Assembly (NCBI GenBank): GCA_029931535.1
Contig: JAQPZY010001174.1
Location: 992,001 to 1,056,000, forward strand
DNA from: Margaritifera margaritifera
Lineage: Eukaryota; Mollusca; Bivalvia; Unionida; Margaritiferidae
Direction of reading: 5' to 3'
DNA length: 64,000 nucleotides
In this document: one piece after another, positions 23,054-35,660 of the stretch
Position numbering within the stretch: the stretch's first letter is position 1
Layout of the letters: the number at the start of each line of letters is the position of its first letter
Made by a program: the position numbers and the translations under genes
The notes under the pieces: generated by a model
Database searches by the model: none
What the model was told of the DNA's origin: nothing
Seen by the model: the letters and a program-made list of their open reading frames with translations, nothing else

Positions 23054-25140
23054 AAAGGATTTTTACAAAATTATCATGTTAAAAATTATAATGGAATTTA
23101 TCATATTTTCCAGTGACAAACGTGATAATTAAGTTGTCCCTCTGGATATCTACAGCAGGATGCCTAAATTATGTCCATATAACTCCATATTTGGGTGCTG
23201 GGTGATTGTTATTGGTAATAGGCCACACTAATTCTCATGTGTCTGATAGTCATTATCTGATTAAGTCATCACAGTCCATACTATACCAGACCCTTTGGAT
23301 GAACCCTTACAGAAACAAGACTCGTTAATTTTTGTCTTTTGTCAACACAGCAACATAAGGTATCAGTATATTTCTTTTTAGGCTTGACACACTTAATGCC
23401 TATCATGATCTACTATTACTCTTCCTGACTGGTCTGCAGATACACACACATACTGGAAGATTTAGCACATATCATATGTGGGGGTCATTATCTTCATTGT
23501 AAAGGCCATGGATCAAACTTTCACTTTTTCCTAGCATCTATATATTTCAGAGTTCTTTACATTTTAGATAGAGATATTAAACTTGGTATACATGTGTATC
23601 ACTAATGTGCAATGAATGTATCAAGTACCACTTTAAGTGTCCTTCCTACATACATTAGGCAGGACACATAAATCATATTTGGCTTTGAAGATACACAATG
23701 TAAAATAAAGGGAAAGCTGAAAACGCTGATCTTTTACCTTCATCTTGAAGATAAGGTCCCAAATATGGTACGCAATACATAATTATTCTAGCAATAAAAC
23801 AGAAGTACATGTACATAGAATTCATTTCATCAATTTACCTGATATGGCTTAAATACTGCATAGTGAAAAAGAGAATGTGACAGTCAGAGAGACAGACAAA
23901 AAGGATGGATGGAAACAGGAATAATATGCATCTTATTTTCTGGCAAAAAGGCAGGAGATAACAAGAAATTTAAGTATCAACTGAGTTGGATTTCCCATGC
24001 ACACATGAAGTATTATTTTTCATTAGTCAAGAAGAGAAAATTAATTACAAGATTATATTCTATAACAAATCAAGATTTAAAAAAAAAACATGATGCATGC
24101 AATATAACATGATGAATTAAAGTGCATGTCCAGCTTATGAATTAAAGTGTATATTCAGCTAGGGTAAAAAACTATACATTTTCTCAACATAATCTACTTT
24201 TTTCAGAACCATATTGTTATGAGGAGGCCAATAAAATGATCCCTGAACAGCTCCACATACATCACAGATATAATGTAAACCAACATAATAAATGCAGTCA
24301 CTTTGGATATCACTGATCTAATGTTTTTCTTCATAATGTGCCACAGGTCACTTTGTAATGTTTCCTGTGAAGAACCAAGATATAATTAACTAAATGGAAG
24401 CATGACTAACATAAACAGACAATTGTTTACCATTGCCAACTTGGGGGAAAAAAAACCCCATTAATTAGGAAATACAATGTACCTACATTCATATTCTCTT
24501 TATAAAAGGGTCGTAATACTTTCAAATGTATAAGTATCAATATAGATATAGGCAAAGATATATAAATATATTTATAGATCTAAAAAATATATATGTATAA
24601 ATAGATATAACTACAACATACAAACTAAATGTATAAATTAAATTATGTCAAGATTATAAAACTTTTTCAGCATCATAATAACCCAATGTGAAGGCTCAAG
24701 CTCAAAAAACTTTAACCATGATAAAAAAATTTATTTGCACAGTTACATCGCTGTCATTTAAAACATTTTATTCTACCCCCTTTTATTTGTATCAAAGGTG
24801 TTTTAAAACATGAATTGAAAAATTTGTTTAGATCATGTTAAATGAAGTTATGAGTCTGAGTTTGATTGTATCCTCAGAGTTATAGCATCCTGAGAAAAAT
24901 TTATGAGTAACTTAAAAAACTGTTATTGCAAGAAGGTACAATGTTTGAAGAAATGTCAATAAAACAAAATGATTTATAGACAGCATCAATAACTACCCAT
25001 GTTTAACTGCAAATCATGTTATGCTCTGAACCCAGAGCATCTGACTAAAGCACTAGTTGCTATATCAAAAATATTAGTCATTAATTAAGCTCCAGTGGTT
25101 GAGATTAGGCAAACTGTAGTTAAAAATTTACCATACAAGA
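23054..25140. other. Intergenic, nothing recognised
   Basis: AT-rich, no supported exon or element. The last few hundred bases may be the 5' part of the LINE that follows, but its start cannot be fixed. Confidence 0.4.
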
Positions 25141-25149
25141 ATAATTTTC

Positions 25150-25870
25150 AGATAGGAAGTAGTTCAGATAGATGGAGATGATGCTAATTATGGTCATAGC
25201 CTGGATGAAATCAAAGACGATGACAAAAGTCTTCTTTACACTCTGCATTCTCAATGTACATGCAACATAATAGTGTCTGGGATACCTCCTCATATCGATG
25301 CACAAGAAAACCAAGTAAATTAAGTACTTATTGATCTATGTGAACACTTTAATTCCATTATACAGACTTACATCCTTCATTCTTTTTGGGAAACACAGGT
25401 AATAAAGTGAACCTTAAACTGTACTCTAAGGACAAGATTCACCTGAGAGCAAAAGGAACAACTTATTGCTAAGAAATATAAACTGTGCTATAGCCCTATT
25501 ATAAGGAAAACATCCAATGATTGTCATTTTTGTGGTGACACAGGACATGTATTGTAACAGAAACTGGCCATCATGGCAAGGCCATCAGGTGCTATATTTG
25601 CAATGGACTTGGCCATAAGCAAAAACTCTGTTCAATAAATAATAACTTTTAGGGGTATGGCGATGAAGATAATGACAACAGTATTTCATATCTGAATATT
25701 ACTTTCCATAAGCCCATTAGCAAAATAAACTATAACAAGTTTAATGTTTTATTAAAAATATGCACAGAATGCAATAAAGCTAAGTGCAAATACACAACAC
25801 CAATCCACTATTTTAATTGTCAAAAACCACACTGTGATCCTGAAAGTAAAATAGAATATAAAAATTAAAG
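25150..25870 (+). pseudogene. LINE ORF1 (nucleic-acid-binding) remnant
   Basis: An RRM-like start (NIIVSGIPPHIDAQENQ at about 25,265-25,320) is followed by a basic segment. Two CX2CX4HX4C-type zinc knuckles follow near 25,520-25,625; the second, CYICNGLGHKQKLC, is complete and the first (CHFCGDTGH) is cut by a stop. A further Cys-rich stretch follows at 25,760-25,850 (ICTECNKAKC). ORF1 proteins coat element RNA. Confidence 0.7.
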
Positions 25871-26389
25871 TACTTGTGTTGCACAAATATCCAACTGTGC
25901 ATATTCTTTTGAAACATTAGACAAATCACTGCTACAATCTAACCAAATTTCATGTGAAGTTGTACATGAATGTTAGTCCACTGTAACCTCCACCAAGGCC
26001 TTACTATTTGACAATTTATTGAACTTGTTTGGATATAAAGAGTGAAGTCAGTGGTAATTATTGTACTAGAATTGATTTCAATATAGACGTAAGTATTAAT
26101 AGAGTAAGCAGTGATGGCAAAACACATGTACATAATTGTACAATATGTGTACAATCTGATGAGTTTATGTGCTTAGTTAATGATGATGGAACAAACCACA
26201 CATATGTACTAACACATAAGAGTAATTCTATGATAAACAACCTAATAATGCATTAGGTAGTAATACAGAAAATTACAGTACTTGTGCTTCAAAACATAAC
26301 AATGCTTCTCTCACTTCTAATGACAAGCGAAATACTTATAACTACAATCAAGATATTATATCTTTTGGGCTAGTTAAAAAGGGTATAAG

Positions 26390-26850
26390 AATAGGCAACT
26401 TAAATGTACGACATATTTTTCCAAAATTAGATAATATGAAGCTCACATGTAACAAAAAACATCTGTTGACATTCTTGAGATATACAAAACCTTCCTATCA
26501 ATCAAGTATATGAGTCAGAATTAGAAATTGATGGATTTGTATTTGAAAGAAAGGATCACTCTGATCAAGGAGGTAGAGGTATTATTCTTTATGTAACCCA
26601 AACATTAAAATTCAAAAGAAGATATGATCTTGAAACTAGCAGCATTCAAACAATTTCATCCACCCAATTCAGCCTCTGTTCCTATTTGTTCTGTATATAG
26701 GCCACTAAATTCCAATATGGACTGGTTTGACAAAATTAAAGATGAACTAGAAAAGATCTCCATAGATTCTGATGAGGTAAAACTAATGAGTAACTTCAGC
26801 ACTGATTACCCTAAATCTGTTGGATTGAACTGAAACTAACAATTTGGTAC
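26390..26850 (+). pseudogene. LINE endonuclease (EEP) domain remnant
   Basis: Begins with the LKIGNLNVR-like strand (RIGNLNVRHIFPKLD, about 26,390-26,435). It continues with the hydrophilic FERKDHSDQGGRGIILYV block at about 26,535-26,595 and the PICSVYRPLNSN strand in 26,624-26,833. Frames shift between blocks and the GDFN-like catalytic strand has become SNFST, so nicking activity is lost. Confidence 0.75.
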
Positions 26851-27232
26851 AAATTATAAATCAACTAACAAGAGTGACTGAGACCAGTTCAACCATGATT
26901 GGTCACCGTCCTGAAAATATATAAGAAATACAAGTTCCAATATATGCAGTTAGTGACCAATATCCAGTCTGTGTCACAAGGCATCTGCCTAAAAGGGCTA
27001 AGAACAAATTAAATCAATATTGTGATTTCAACAATTTCAATGAAATTAACTTTCTTAGAGTGATAGAAAGTGTACCTTTTGAAATAATTAAAGCTGTATC
27101 TGATGTTTACGAAGGTTTAATCCTATAGTACAAACTATTTGTTGATGTTCTGGATAAGCATGTACCAATTAAAACAAAATGAGTCAAACATCATAGTAAA
27201 CTTAAGTTCACCCGGAGTAAATAAGGCCAGAC

Positions 27233-27480
27233 ACCAGAGGGTATTATGTATGTATGTAGTAGTGTTTTATGGCACCTCAGCATATAAGTGACAATGTAGT
27301 GCTAATAAAAGGCTAAGTTTGAAAAATGTAAAAGAAAATCTGCACAAAAATTTAGAAAGATAAAGCCTTCCAAATAGATGTATAATTAAGTATAACAAGA
27401 TAAAATATAAAACATAAAGATGCTAAAATTCTGTAAAATGTATATACAATAGCAGAGAAAGTTAACACATGTAAAATCCT
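27233..27480. repeat. Probable insertion inside the LINE
   Basis: About 250 bp with no LINE coding character. Before it the endonuclease-RT linker reads KHHSKLKFTRSK; after it the frame resumes KKEWGKYRF. The segment starts with TATGTATGTATG and contains a GTTTTATGGCACCTCAGCA stretch. Ends and class are uncertain. Confidence 0.4.
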
Positions 27481-27839
27481 TAAAACAACATTTATATCAT
27501 CAAAAGAAAGAATGGGGAAAATATAGATTTTAAAGAAACAGGGCCAACTATCTTATTGATGGTGCTAAGAAAAATGAGTATGTTCAAGCTATTCAGGAGA
27601 ATAAAGACAGCACACATATATGGGACAACCTCAATGGACTCAACTCAAAAGGGAAATGTACACTTCCAACTCAAACTGAATGTGACAATATGACCTTTAC
27701 ATCACCAGATGATACAGCAAGTACTTTCAATAAATTTTTCAATTATGTAATTAATAAAATTAGTGCATCATTTACAAGTCACAATATGCTAAATCTCCAG
27801 AAGTTGGAAAAACATTAAATAATAAAGTGCCTGAAATCA

Positions 27840-28900
27840 CAATTTTCTCTGTGTGACAAGCTATTGAGAAAGAAATATATGACCTTTTATGTACACTCAA
27901 CATATCCAAATCAACAGGACTAGATGGAATAGGAACCAAAATCTTGAAACTTTTTGCCTACAAATATCAAAATCAATCACTTGTCTTGTCAACTTGGATA
28001 TTAATACAAATGTTTTTCCAGACTTCCTAAAGGTATAAGAGTATGCCTATCAATAAGAGTGGTGCGAAAGATGTCACAGGATATTATCAACCCGTCTCCA
28101 TACTTCCAACATTGTCTAAAATGTTGAAAAAGCATGTTGCCAAGTAACTTTATCAATAACTATTAGAGCATAATCTTTTACATAAGAGTGAATCATGCTT
28201 TCCTGATTCATACCACTGTGTAAAAGCCTTACCAACAATTACTGCAAAATGGCTGATGCCCACTGAGGAAGGAAATTAAGCAGAAATTTTATAAGGCCTT
28301 TGACTTGGTAAATCAACAAATACTCTTGTCTAAGCTAAAAACTGAACAAGCTTTCCTCTCAGGCAATACATGATTTGAATACTAACTAAGTAACAGGTTC
28401 CAGGTAGTTTGCATTGGGAATGTAAATTCAGAGTCTTTACTCCTGACTTCAGGTGTACCACAAGGCTCCAATTTAGGACCACTATTATTTATCATATTTA
28501 CAAATGACTTACCTTTGTATGCAACCTGTGTTCAATCAGATATTTTTGCAGATGATACTACCCTACACACTCCGATCAAAATCTTGATCAAATCCAGATA
28601 AAACTGACTAATGACCTTAGCAATGCAGCCCCTGATTGGTGCCATTCAAATACAATGATAATTAATGAAAGTAAAATTAAATGTATGTTGATGGATTCCT
28701 GACAGTGATTAGCTAGATTAGAGGATGCATAGCTTAAGTTTTTTGTAAACGATGCTCCAATTGAAAATGTACAATCAGAAAAAATATTGGGCGTACATAT
28801 TGATAATGACATGGAATGGCACACACATTGATTATGGAAGTCCATAGCAGACAAACTATCACTGTTAAGCAGCATTAAAAAGTACTTACACCATGACACA
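27840..28900 (+). pseudogene. LINE reverse transcriptase remnant
   Basis: RT blocks in order: SKSTGLDGIGTKILK (27,908-27,950), the QPVSILPTLSKMLKK block (28,085-28,135), a GVPQGSNLGPLLF block (28,450-28,490) and IFADDTTLHT with the catalytic Asp pair at about 28,541-28,570. Each block is separated by stops or frame changes. It would copy the element's RNA at the nicked target. Confidence 0.85.
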
Positions 28901-29059
28901 GAGTACTGTATTTCAGTGCATGAATTTAACTACTATTGTACTACTGGGGAACAATTTGGGGGAACTGTTCTAAATCATGGCTAATCAGTCTTAAAGTTAC
29001 CAAAAACATGCTGCATGTATCATTTTAGATGCACCATGGGATATTTCCTCCAAGTATTT

Positions 29060-29380
29060 ATTTTCACAGTAACTCTAGATGACTATTCATGATAGAATAA
29101 ACTATTTAAGAGCTGTTCTTATTTACAAATGCATTCATGGAATGGTACCTGATTATCTCCAAAACCTTTTCAAAGTGTGTAAAAACAAACAATATCACTT
29201 ACGATCTGAGGCTCAAAATAATGTTCAAATTCCAAAACCATGTACAGTATTATTCAAAAGATGTTTCCAGTACTCTGGTGTGATGACCTGGAACTCTTTA
29301 CCATTATCTGTTACAGCTGCACACAATTGGCAAGAATTAAAACTTAAATACAGACATGCCATAAATGGATAATTATTGTT
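29060..29380 (+). pseudogene. LINE ORF2 C-terminal domain
   Basis: The longest intact piece: 97 codons open from 29,079 to the stop at 29,372, with INYLRAVLIYKCIHGMVPDY, YHLRSEAQNN, and YSGVMTWNSLP near the end. The motif set is typical of the tail of CR1/jockey-like ORF2 proteins in marine invertebrates. It should not be read as a host gene. Confidence 0.75.
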
Positions 29381-29560
29381 TATATTCTTCTCTTTTTCTG
29401 TCTGTTTGTTTTTTGACTTGTATAATTATATAGATTGGTATTTCATGATGGTGTTGGTAAAATATGTTACTCTAAATGTCTGTACATTCTGTTCATTTAT
29501 TTGAAGACAGTAGGGGAGACTAGCTTTTAGCTAATTGTGTGAGCTAAGATTACATACTAT

Positions 29561-30887
29561 ATACAAAGGAATCCAAGACAAACAGTTTCCATAAAACAAA
29601 TGATTGAAAATGTTCTAATAAGCAAATTAAGAAACTGGATCATGAACCAAAACTTATACAGTGTATAAAGTGCAGATACAATTTATCACTGTATAATGTC
29701 GAACTGCTGGGATTACCAAGATGTCATCATGCGTAAAAATCTAAAACTAAAATATATTGGAAATTTAAGAGAAATATGTTACATGTATTGATGTATTCAA
29801 ATGCAATTAAGTACATGCTTGTGAGGCAATTATTACAAACGTTCACAGGTTAAAGAAACACTCATACACAGGTAACTATAAGGCATATACTCGTGTATAA
29901 AATGTTTGTTCCCATAGTTCTGTATAAAAATATTACCCCTTCTTTTACTGAATGGACTATAAGAATCCGAGTTCTAGAACAAGCTTATGTGTGTTTTTTA
30001 TTTGTGAGTTTATGAGATCATATGAAGAAGATACAGCATTTTTAGAAAGAGATGATAAATATTATTTATTTTCATTTTAATTTTAAAAGTTAAGAATACA
30101 GTAAACTAAAAACTCACACTCACTCATAAATATTCAAGTTGAGGAGTATTTCGTATTTTGATGAGAAAATAATACATGTACGTTTTCATAGAATCTGACC
30201 ACCTTTTGAACTCCAATAATACCTGTACAGTGTTTAAGTTTAAATCATATGTATTGTCTAACTCAGAAAATTGGGATTGCAGATATTATGAAGTGAAGGG
30301 ATAAAAATGCCAAGAAGCTACCACTAAAAGGTCAGTGTACCAATTTGAACTGGCTGTATTATGCATCATAAATGTACAGATTAAATCATGATCAAAATCT
30401 CAGTAAAAACTCAAAATCTGTCTAAACATTAGCAGACAAGGTCTTGTTTATATGAAGCTTCACTGCAAATATGATTTTGAACAACTCACTAGCAATCTCA
30501 CACTCCATTAGGGTAATTTTACATATCCCAAGCAATGGTCATAACTCTATAAAATATGGTATAATCTGCTGAATATAAAACTTATCTGAGACCTTGTTTA
30601 GATGAATCTATTTGGGAAGTTTGGTTGAAATGAAATAAAAAATGTAGATGGTATAATCATCGGAAAACATTTAGCAATATTTGTTCAAGATGCATATCAC
30701 TGAAATTGCAGAGATATAGGGCTAAAATGGTGTAGATATGGGCTAATGTATGTCGGTTTGAATGTTAAGAGAAACTTGTGCAGTGCATAGAGTTCCATAC
30801 AAGAAATTGCCAGTAAATATATACATTGTATTTAATCTAAAATTTGTAGAATGGGTCCCAAGGAGCTAATTCTTGGCTGTAGAACTC
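29561..30887. other. 3' flank of the macro/RING gene, non-coding
   Basis: No gene seen. On the minus strand an ATTAAA hexamer (plus-strand TTTAAT at 30,831-30,836) lies about 50 bp past the RING stop codon and AATAAATAAT lies near 30,061-30,070; either could be the polyadenylation signal. Two diverged copies of an ACCTTGTTTA-GATGAA repeat lie at about 30,440 and 30,590. Confidence 0.45.
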
Positions 30888-31135
30888 TCAGCTATTCTCA
30901 ATAAAATCTGAACTATTGTACCAAGAGAGAAGAGCATCACTTGATAACCCTTGTTGGTTGTCAGCATCATCCCCAAATTTTGTGCCACATACTGGGCATG
31001 CTTCTTGATATTCAATAGCTTCTCCAATACATTTGCTGCAAAACTCATGTCCACAACCAAGCGTTTGTGGATTCCTCAGAATATCTGTACAAAATATGCA
31101 TTTTTTATCTTCCTCTCGAGTGTCTTCTGCAGGAA
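30888..31135 (-). CDS. Terminal exon: C3HC4 RING finger
   Basis: The acceptor ATAATTTTCAG precedes the exon. The first two bases complete a Val codon with the last G of the 31,653-31,889 exon, giving ...VPAEDTREEDKK. Then comes a complete RING: CIFC - x11 - CGHEFC - SKC - x10 - CPVC, i.e. C-x2-C-x11-C-x-H-x2-C-x2-C-x10-C-x2-C, all eight ligands present. GTKFGDDADNQQG after the last Cys resembles the Deltex RING border, but translation ends 20-odd residues later at TGA (30,888-30,890) with no Deltex C-terminal domain. Likely an E3 ubiquitin ligase module. 81 residues, no disruption. Confidence 0.85.
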
Positions 31136-31251
31136 CTGAAAATTATGGGAATAGTTAATAGGTTGGTGTACTAAACTTTACATCAAAAGTAGAAAACATG
31201 CCAATATGACACTGATGCCCTTGGATAATTACTATACAAACTCAAATTTAC

Positions 31252-31450
31252 CAAACTATTACATACTGACATTTAAATAACAATGATGTGCTGATTGAGC
31301 CAGTTTCCAAACCTACAATAAGAGCACCAGGATAAAAGATAAAGCTGTAGAGTAAATATCTCATCCTTACCAAGCTATTACATAATGACATTTAAATAAC
31401 AGTGATGTGAAGACTGAACTGGTTTCCAACCTTACAATTAGAGGTGCTGC
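31252..31450. repeat. Intronic two-unit ~120 bp tandem repeat
   Basis: TTACCAAxCTATTACATAxTGACATTTAAATAACA occurs at about 31,250 and 31,370, each followed by GTGATGTGxxGACTGAxC-GGTTTCCAACC-like sequence. It lies in the intron between the coiled-coil and RING exons. Confidence 0.7.
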
Positions 31451-31652
31451 TTTTACTGTTATAAAGTTTTGCTAATAATTTAACTATTTAAATCTAATTT
31501 TATTGATATAAAATAATTTCAGTTTTATTCATCTCCTATACATTTTTGTTTTTATTTACTGATTTTCAATAAATTGTTTCTGTCTTATGGCTTTATCTTT
31601 AGCTTTATTACTTGGAAGAAATGCTTATAATTAGCTTCTAATCTAAAATCAC

Positions 31653-31889
31653 CTGCTTCTGTGACAGACAAATCTTCCTCCAATTGTTTGATTCTTTCCT
31701 TCAGTTCTTTTTTCCTTCTTTCTTTCACCGCTATCACTTTCTTTTCCTCCAACTCTCTTAATTTTTGCTCAAGCTCTATTTCCTCTCTGTCTTTTTCAAA
31801 AGCTGATGAAGACATGGGTGGATTACTTTTATTTGACTGTTCATGTTTAGTTCCTGTTGGAAACCTATAAGCAGTTTGCCCCACAGGAA
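31653..31889 (-). CDS. Exon: coiled-coil segment, copy 2
   Basis: Acceptor AAATCTGTTACAG and donor GCAG|GTGATT bound 237 bp (79 codons, phase 1 at both ends). It encodes a Ser/Pro/Lys-rich start (VPVGQTAYRFPTGTKHE) and a highly charged helix (ELEQKLRELEEKKVIAVKER onward to LEEDLSV), predicted coiled coil. In the helix 25 of 38 residues match the exon at 42,834-43,067, so one arose by exon duplication. The last base plus the next exon's first two make a Val codon. Confidence 0.85.
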
Positions 31890-33300
31890 CTGTAACAGAT
31901 TTAAAATGATTTTCAGAATCAAGAGCTCGTTAGATCAAGGTTGATCCCTTGGAAGAAATATCTAGACATGCATAAACTGAAAAAAGACCTTATTCTTTCA
32001 TTCAAAAAAGCTATAAGAAAAATTTAAATAGATGCATATAAATAGTTGGTAATTATACATGCTTTATAATCATTAAAAAATTGGATGCATTAATCTCATA
32101 TATGCAAGCAAAATTATTCTATTTTTTTCCACAAAAGGATAATTTATTAAGTATTTAAGATATCTTTTACATATTTTAAAATGTCTGTTACTTAAGATAT
32201 CTTATTTGCATACAATTTTATTAGTATCAGAAATAGCAAAGTCTCAATAAGTTAACAACTATTTGAGCTGTATTGCCATTGTAAGTTGAGTTATTCAAAG
32301 CCATATCATAAATGTACATTACATTATATTTGTTTAATTTAGTAATATTTTTAATGTTACATGTTAACAATATCAATATTAGAATGTCTTACTTGCATAC
32401 AATTTACATGTATAATAAATAATAAAGTCTTTTTAAGTTTCCAAATGTTTCAGCTATATTACCATCATCAGTGGAGTTTGAATGTAAAATCATCTTGTAA
32501 ATGCACACTATATTACACAGCTACAGAAAATAGAGATAAAAATGTACATGCAGAATTTAATCTCACAGAACACAGAGTTTTAGCTTTATGTTCCAAAATG
32601 ATTCTTTAACGATCTGTACAAACATATATTTTTAAGATTAAATTTCTTAGCCCCTATCACTAAATAATTAGATGTGCATTTTCGTCCCTCAAAGTAGAAG
32701 ACTACAAATTTTATTCACATCCAGAAATTATTCATATTGAAATAATTTATTGAAATAATTTGAAGATTGGATTGTAGTAAGTACCTCAAAGTGAAAAGGT
32801 ATGGGTTCCCAGAACTAGTTGGTCACACTGTGAAATATTGTAAATCATGACCCTCTTGATTGGATTTAACCCAGGATTCCATGGGTTTTCCTCTGTATGA
32901 GATGTTTTTACATAACTTGTATCTGTTTGTTATATCAAGATTTTTAAAAATAATTTACTAGGATACTTTGAATAATATCAGCTTGTGAAAAGCGAAACTA
33001 AATTTACAGGTGATTGTGATTGAAATTAACCTTCGTACCGAACATAAATAAAAGTATATACCGAAAGTAATGCAGGTACTAGGACGAATGTCATAATAAT
33101 TTCTTAATTTCATGAGGTAAACCTGACCAGATAACAGTAGTCAAAAACTCATTTTAAACTAGAATGTAATCAACAATTATGTAGCTACCCTCTATGAAGC
33201 TTGTAGATGTCTCCAGTAGCCACTGTAAACAATAATTACAGAGCAGAAAATAAATTCTGACAACAAAATGTTGGTAAATTTTCTAACTAAAGTTTTTCTT
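31890..33300. other. Intron sequence with a two-copy ~185 bp repeat
   Basis: Intronic, no exon found. About 32,195-32,325 and 32,383-32,515 are diverged copies (TTACTTGCATACAATTT-like start, AGCT(G/A)TATTxCCAT core). Confidence 0.5.
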
Positions 33301-35660
33301 GGGTACAATTTTGTATCTGAACATTTTAACTTTTAATCTTTATAAAATTAAAAATTAAAAATGTTATTGGTACTATATAGTCAGCATTGTGCTGACATAC
33401 CAATAAACATATATATACATACCTCCATACATACATACATCCTGTGACAGGTCATACAAGACATAAAACAATAAAAAATAGCATTCTTTTATATGGTATC
33501 AAAGTATTGGTAATACAATAAGCAGATAAAAATTAGAGATTAATTTTGTTTTTGTGTTTGTTTTTTAAACCATTGTTCTTAAAATCTGCTTCAAAAGCTA
33601 TTATCACTGTCCATGTCTTAACTGAAATAAAGTAACAGGCTTTGAGTAACCTTGCAGTGACTGCCAGTAGTATAAGCATAGTACATGCAGCAATTACCTT
33701 AATTAGCCACTACATCTCAGGCTGCACATGAAAAGCATGCAGTATGCAGTCCATTTATAATTACTCATCCAGGATCAATACACAGTTAACCTGTTAAATG
33801 TAACCTATCACAATAATATGGAAAGTTTATTATTGAGTTAACATATTTATTCCTATTTCCAACTGTACTGGTCATCAAGGGCTGTATATAGCATGGCAAA
33901 ATCCTTACGGTCTTGAACTAAACACAGATACTTAACCTATGTTACTACAGAATATATTGTAGGTCATAGTGACATTTGGTTGTAAGGGTGTAACACTAAC
34001 AAAGATGCATCAACTTAAAAAGTTTAATGATTCTAACATAAACAGCACCCTGTAAGGGACCTTTAAACACAAAATTTGACTGATGCATGAAATATAAGTC
34101 ACATAGACCTCTTTTTGCAACAAGGGTGTAGTAAATGTACATACTAAGATGCATCCCCTCACCAAGTTTCATAATTCTAAGTATAACAGTATGCATTCAG
34201 GAGGCAAAAACCTATGTGGCAATGAGCTAAACACAAACACCCTACCTAAACCAGTAAATGTGAAATGTAGGCCACAGTGAACTTCTTTTGTTGTAACAGT
34301 GTGGTACTCCATAAATGCTGATGCATGCATTTGGAATCAAATTTAATGTAATTGGTGTACGTACCTTTCAATTGGTAAAATGGAATTGTGGGATATAACA
34401 ACTTGCTGATATAATTTTTATAATTCATAATTCCTTTAACCAAACAGAAAGAAATCCGATACTGGCCTACTTGGAAAACTCTTCATAATACTTTTTGGTT
34501 TGAAACACTGACAGTATAATCAGAAGATCCCTATTTGCTGCATCTTTCTTTATTTAGAAACTTAAAAAAGGAAAACAATGGCCATTTTTTCTTTTCTTTT
34601 TTTCTTAATCACAATTTGTGACTGTATTCTGCACAAAATCCATACTTTTACTTGCAATGACATGAAATCAATAGACTTCTACACTTGTGGCAAGTTCGCT
34701 TATTTTAGAATGATGTCACACTAACAGCAAAGCAAGCTTTAGTCAAGGGAGGTAATGCAGTTGGTAATTTTGGACAATCTAACTCTTCATCAATTTTTAT
34801 GGTAAATTTTAAGAATTCAGTTGAAGTAAATTTTGCCAGAGAAATAGAGGTTTAATCTTACAGATGAAATACTTTTGATGCAATTGCAGCTCGTTCTTGT
34901 GAGACTGAAATACAATAAAATTCAGACCATTTTACGCACAGAATGTCTGCATATTTTATACTCTGGCACATACTGTAAGGGCTTCCAAGCATTTTCCTAT
35001 GAGTTTACTATTGAACACAATACTTAGGTATATTGCATAACTGATGTAAGTCATGTACATGGTCTTCCAAATGTCCACTGCAAAAGTTACTTCGATTGAT
35101 GCTTCTGAAGAAGAGGTACTTTTAATTCCCTTACAAATGATATTAGAAAGTTAGGTCAAATTAAAATTGTACAAGTTCTCATTTCTGATCTATTTTTCTC
35201 ATGGCTGTTCCATTTAAAGATACATGGTGCCCAGGGAAGGCACTTTTTAAAAATATATGCCACGGTACTCTGATTACTCAAAGAGTTCATATGAAAATGA
35301 TACAAAATTCTAAATTACATCAATCGGTGACTACTCCACATTAAAAGTGCCTTCCCTGGCTCCCATATATGTTTTACTAAAACAGCCCTCATGTTAAAGA
35401 ACATCATAGCTTATAAAAAGATCCCATTTCTGGCAAGAAATTCCAATTTGTGTCAGCACAATGTGTGGTTTCATTACACTCAACTTGGCATTAAGAAGAA
35501 GAAATAGTGTAACACACCAAATTCTAAAGTACACTAGGTACTGGCGAATCCAGAACATCTGGGTTTTTTATTTTTATTTTCAGTTGTATGCATTTATACA
35601 CACATCTGCATCATTTAATTTAAAGACATCAGTTTAAATATTTGTATATTACATGATTAT
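33301..35660. repeat. Intronic tandem duplication, copy A
   Basis: Starts GTACAATTTTGTATCTG and is collinear with 35,661-37,751 for its whole length, including CTCCATACATACATA, AGTAACAGGCTTTGAGTAACC and TACTATTGAACACAATACTTA landmarks. Copy A differs by a 185-bp MITE at 35,203-35,387 and by stops in the short frame at about 34,370-34,560 that is open in copy B. Confidence 0.9.
35203..35387. mobile_element. MITE with 45-bp terminal inverted repeats and 5-bp TSD
   Basis: Ends GGCTGTT...AACAGCC; about 36 of the first 45 bases match the inverted other end, including a shared CCAGGGAAGGCACTTTT block. CTCAT flanks it on both sides (35,198-35,202 and 35,388-35,392). Copy B of the duplication has the empty site, CTCATGTTAAAG with one CTCAT, at about 37,466. 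No coding capacity. Superfamily not assigned. Confidence 0.9.

Larger units (their letters stand above)
25150..29560 (+). mobile_element. Decayed LINE, CR1/jockey-like
   Basis: A near full-length layout on the plus strand: ORF1 with zinc knuckles (25,150-25,870), an apurinic-type endonuclease (about 26,390-26,850), reverse transcriptase (27,840-28,900) and a C-terminal domain (29,060-29,372). Stops and frameshifts appear in every part, so it is dead. The assignment to the CR1/jockey group rests on the FADDTT box and the C-terminal YKCIHGMVPDYLQNL and WNSLP motifs and is approximate. Ends are estimated. Confidence 0.85.

Noticed and set aside
29079..29372. 97-codon open frame as a host gene
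   Set aside because: Its motifs are those of a LINE ORF2 C-terminus and it is collinear with RT remains upstream.
30866..31060. 64-codon minus frame over the RING exon
   Set aside because: It is a shifted frame; the correct frame, fixed by the splice acceptor and the eight zinc ligands, is a different one.
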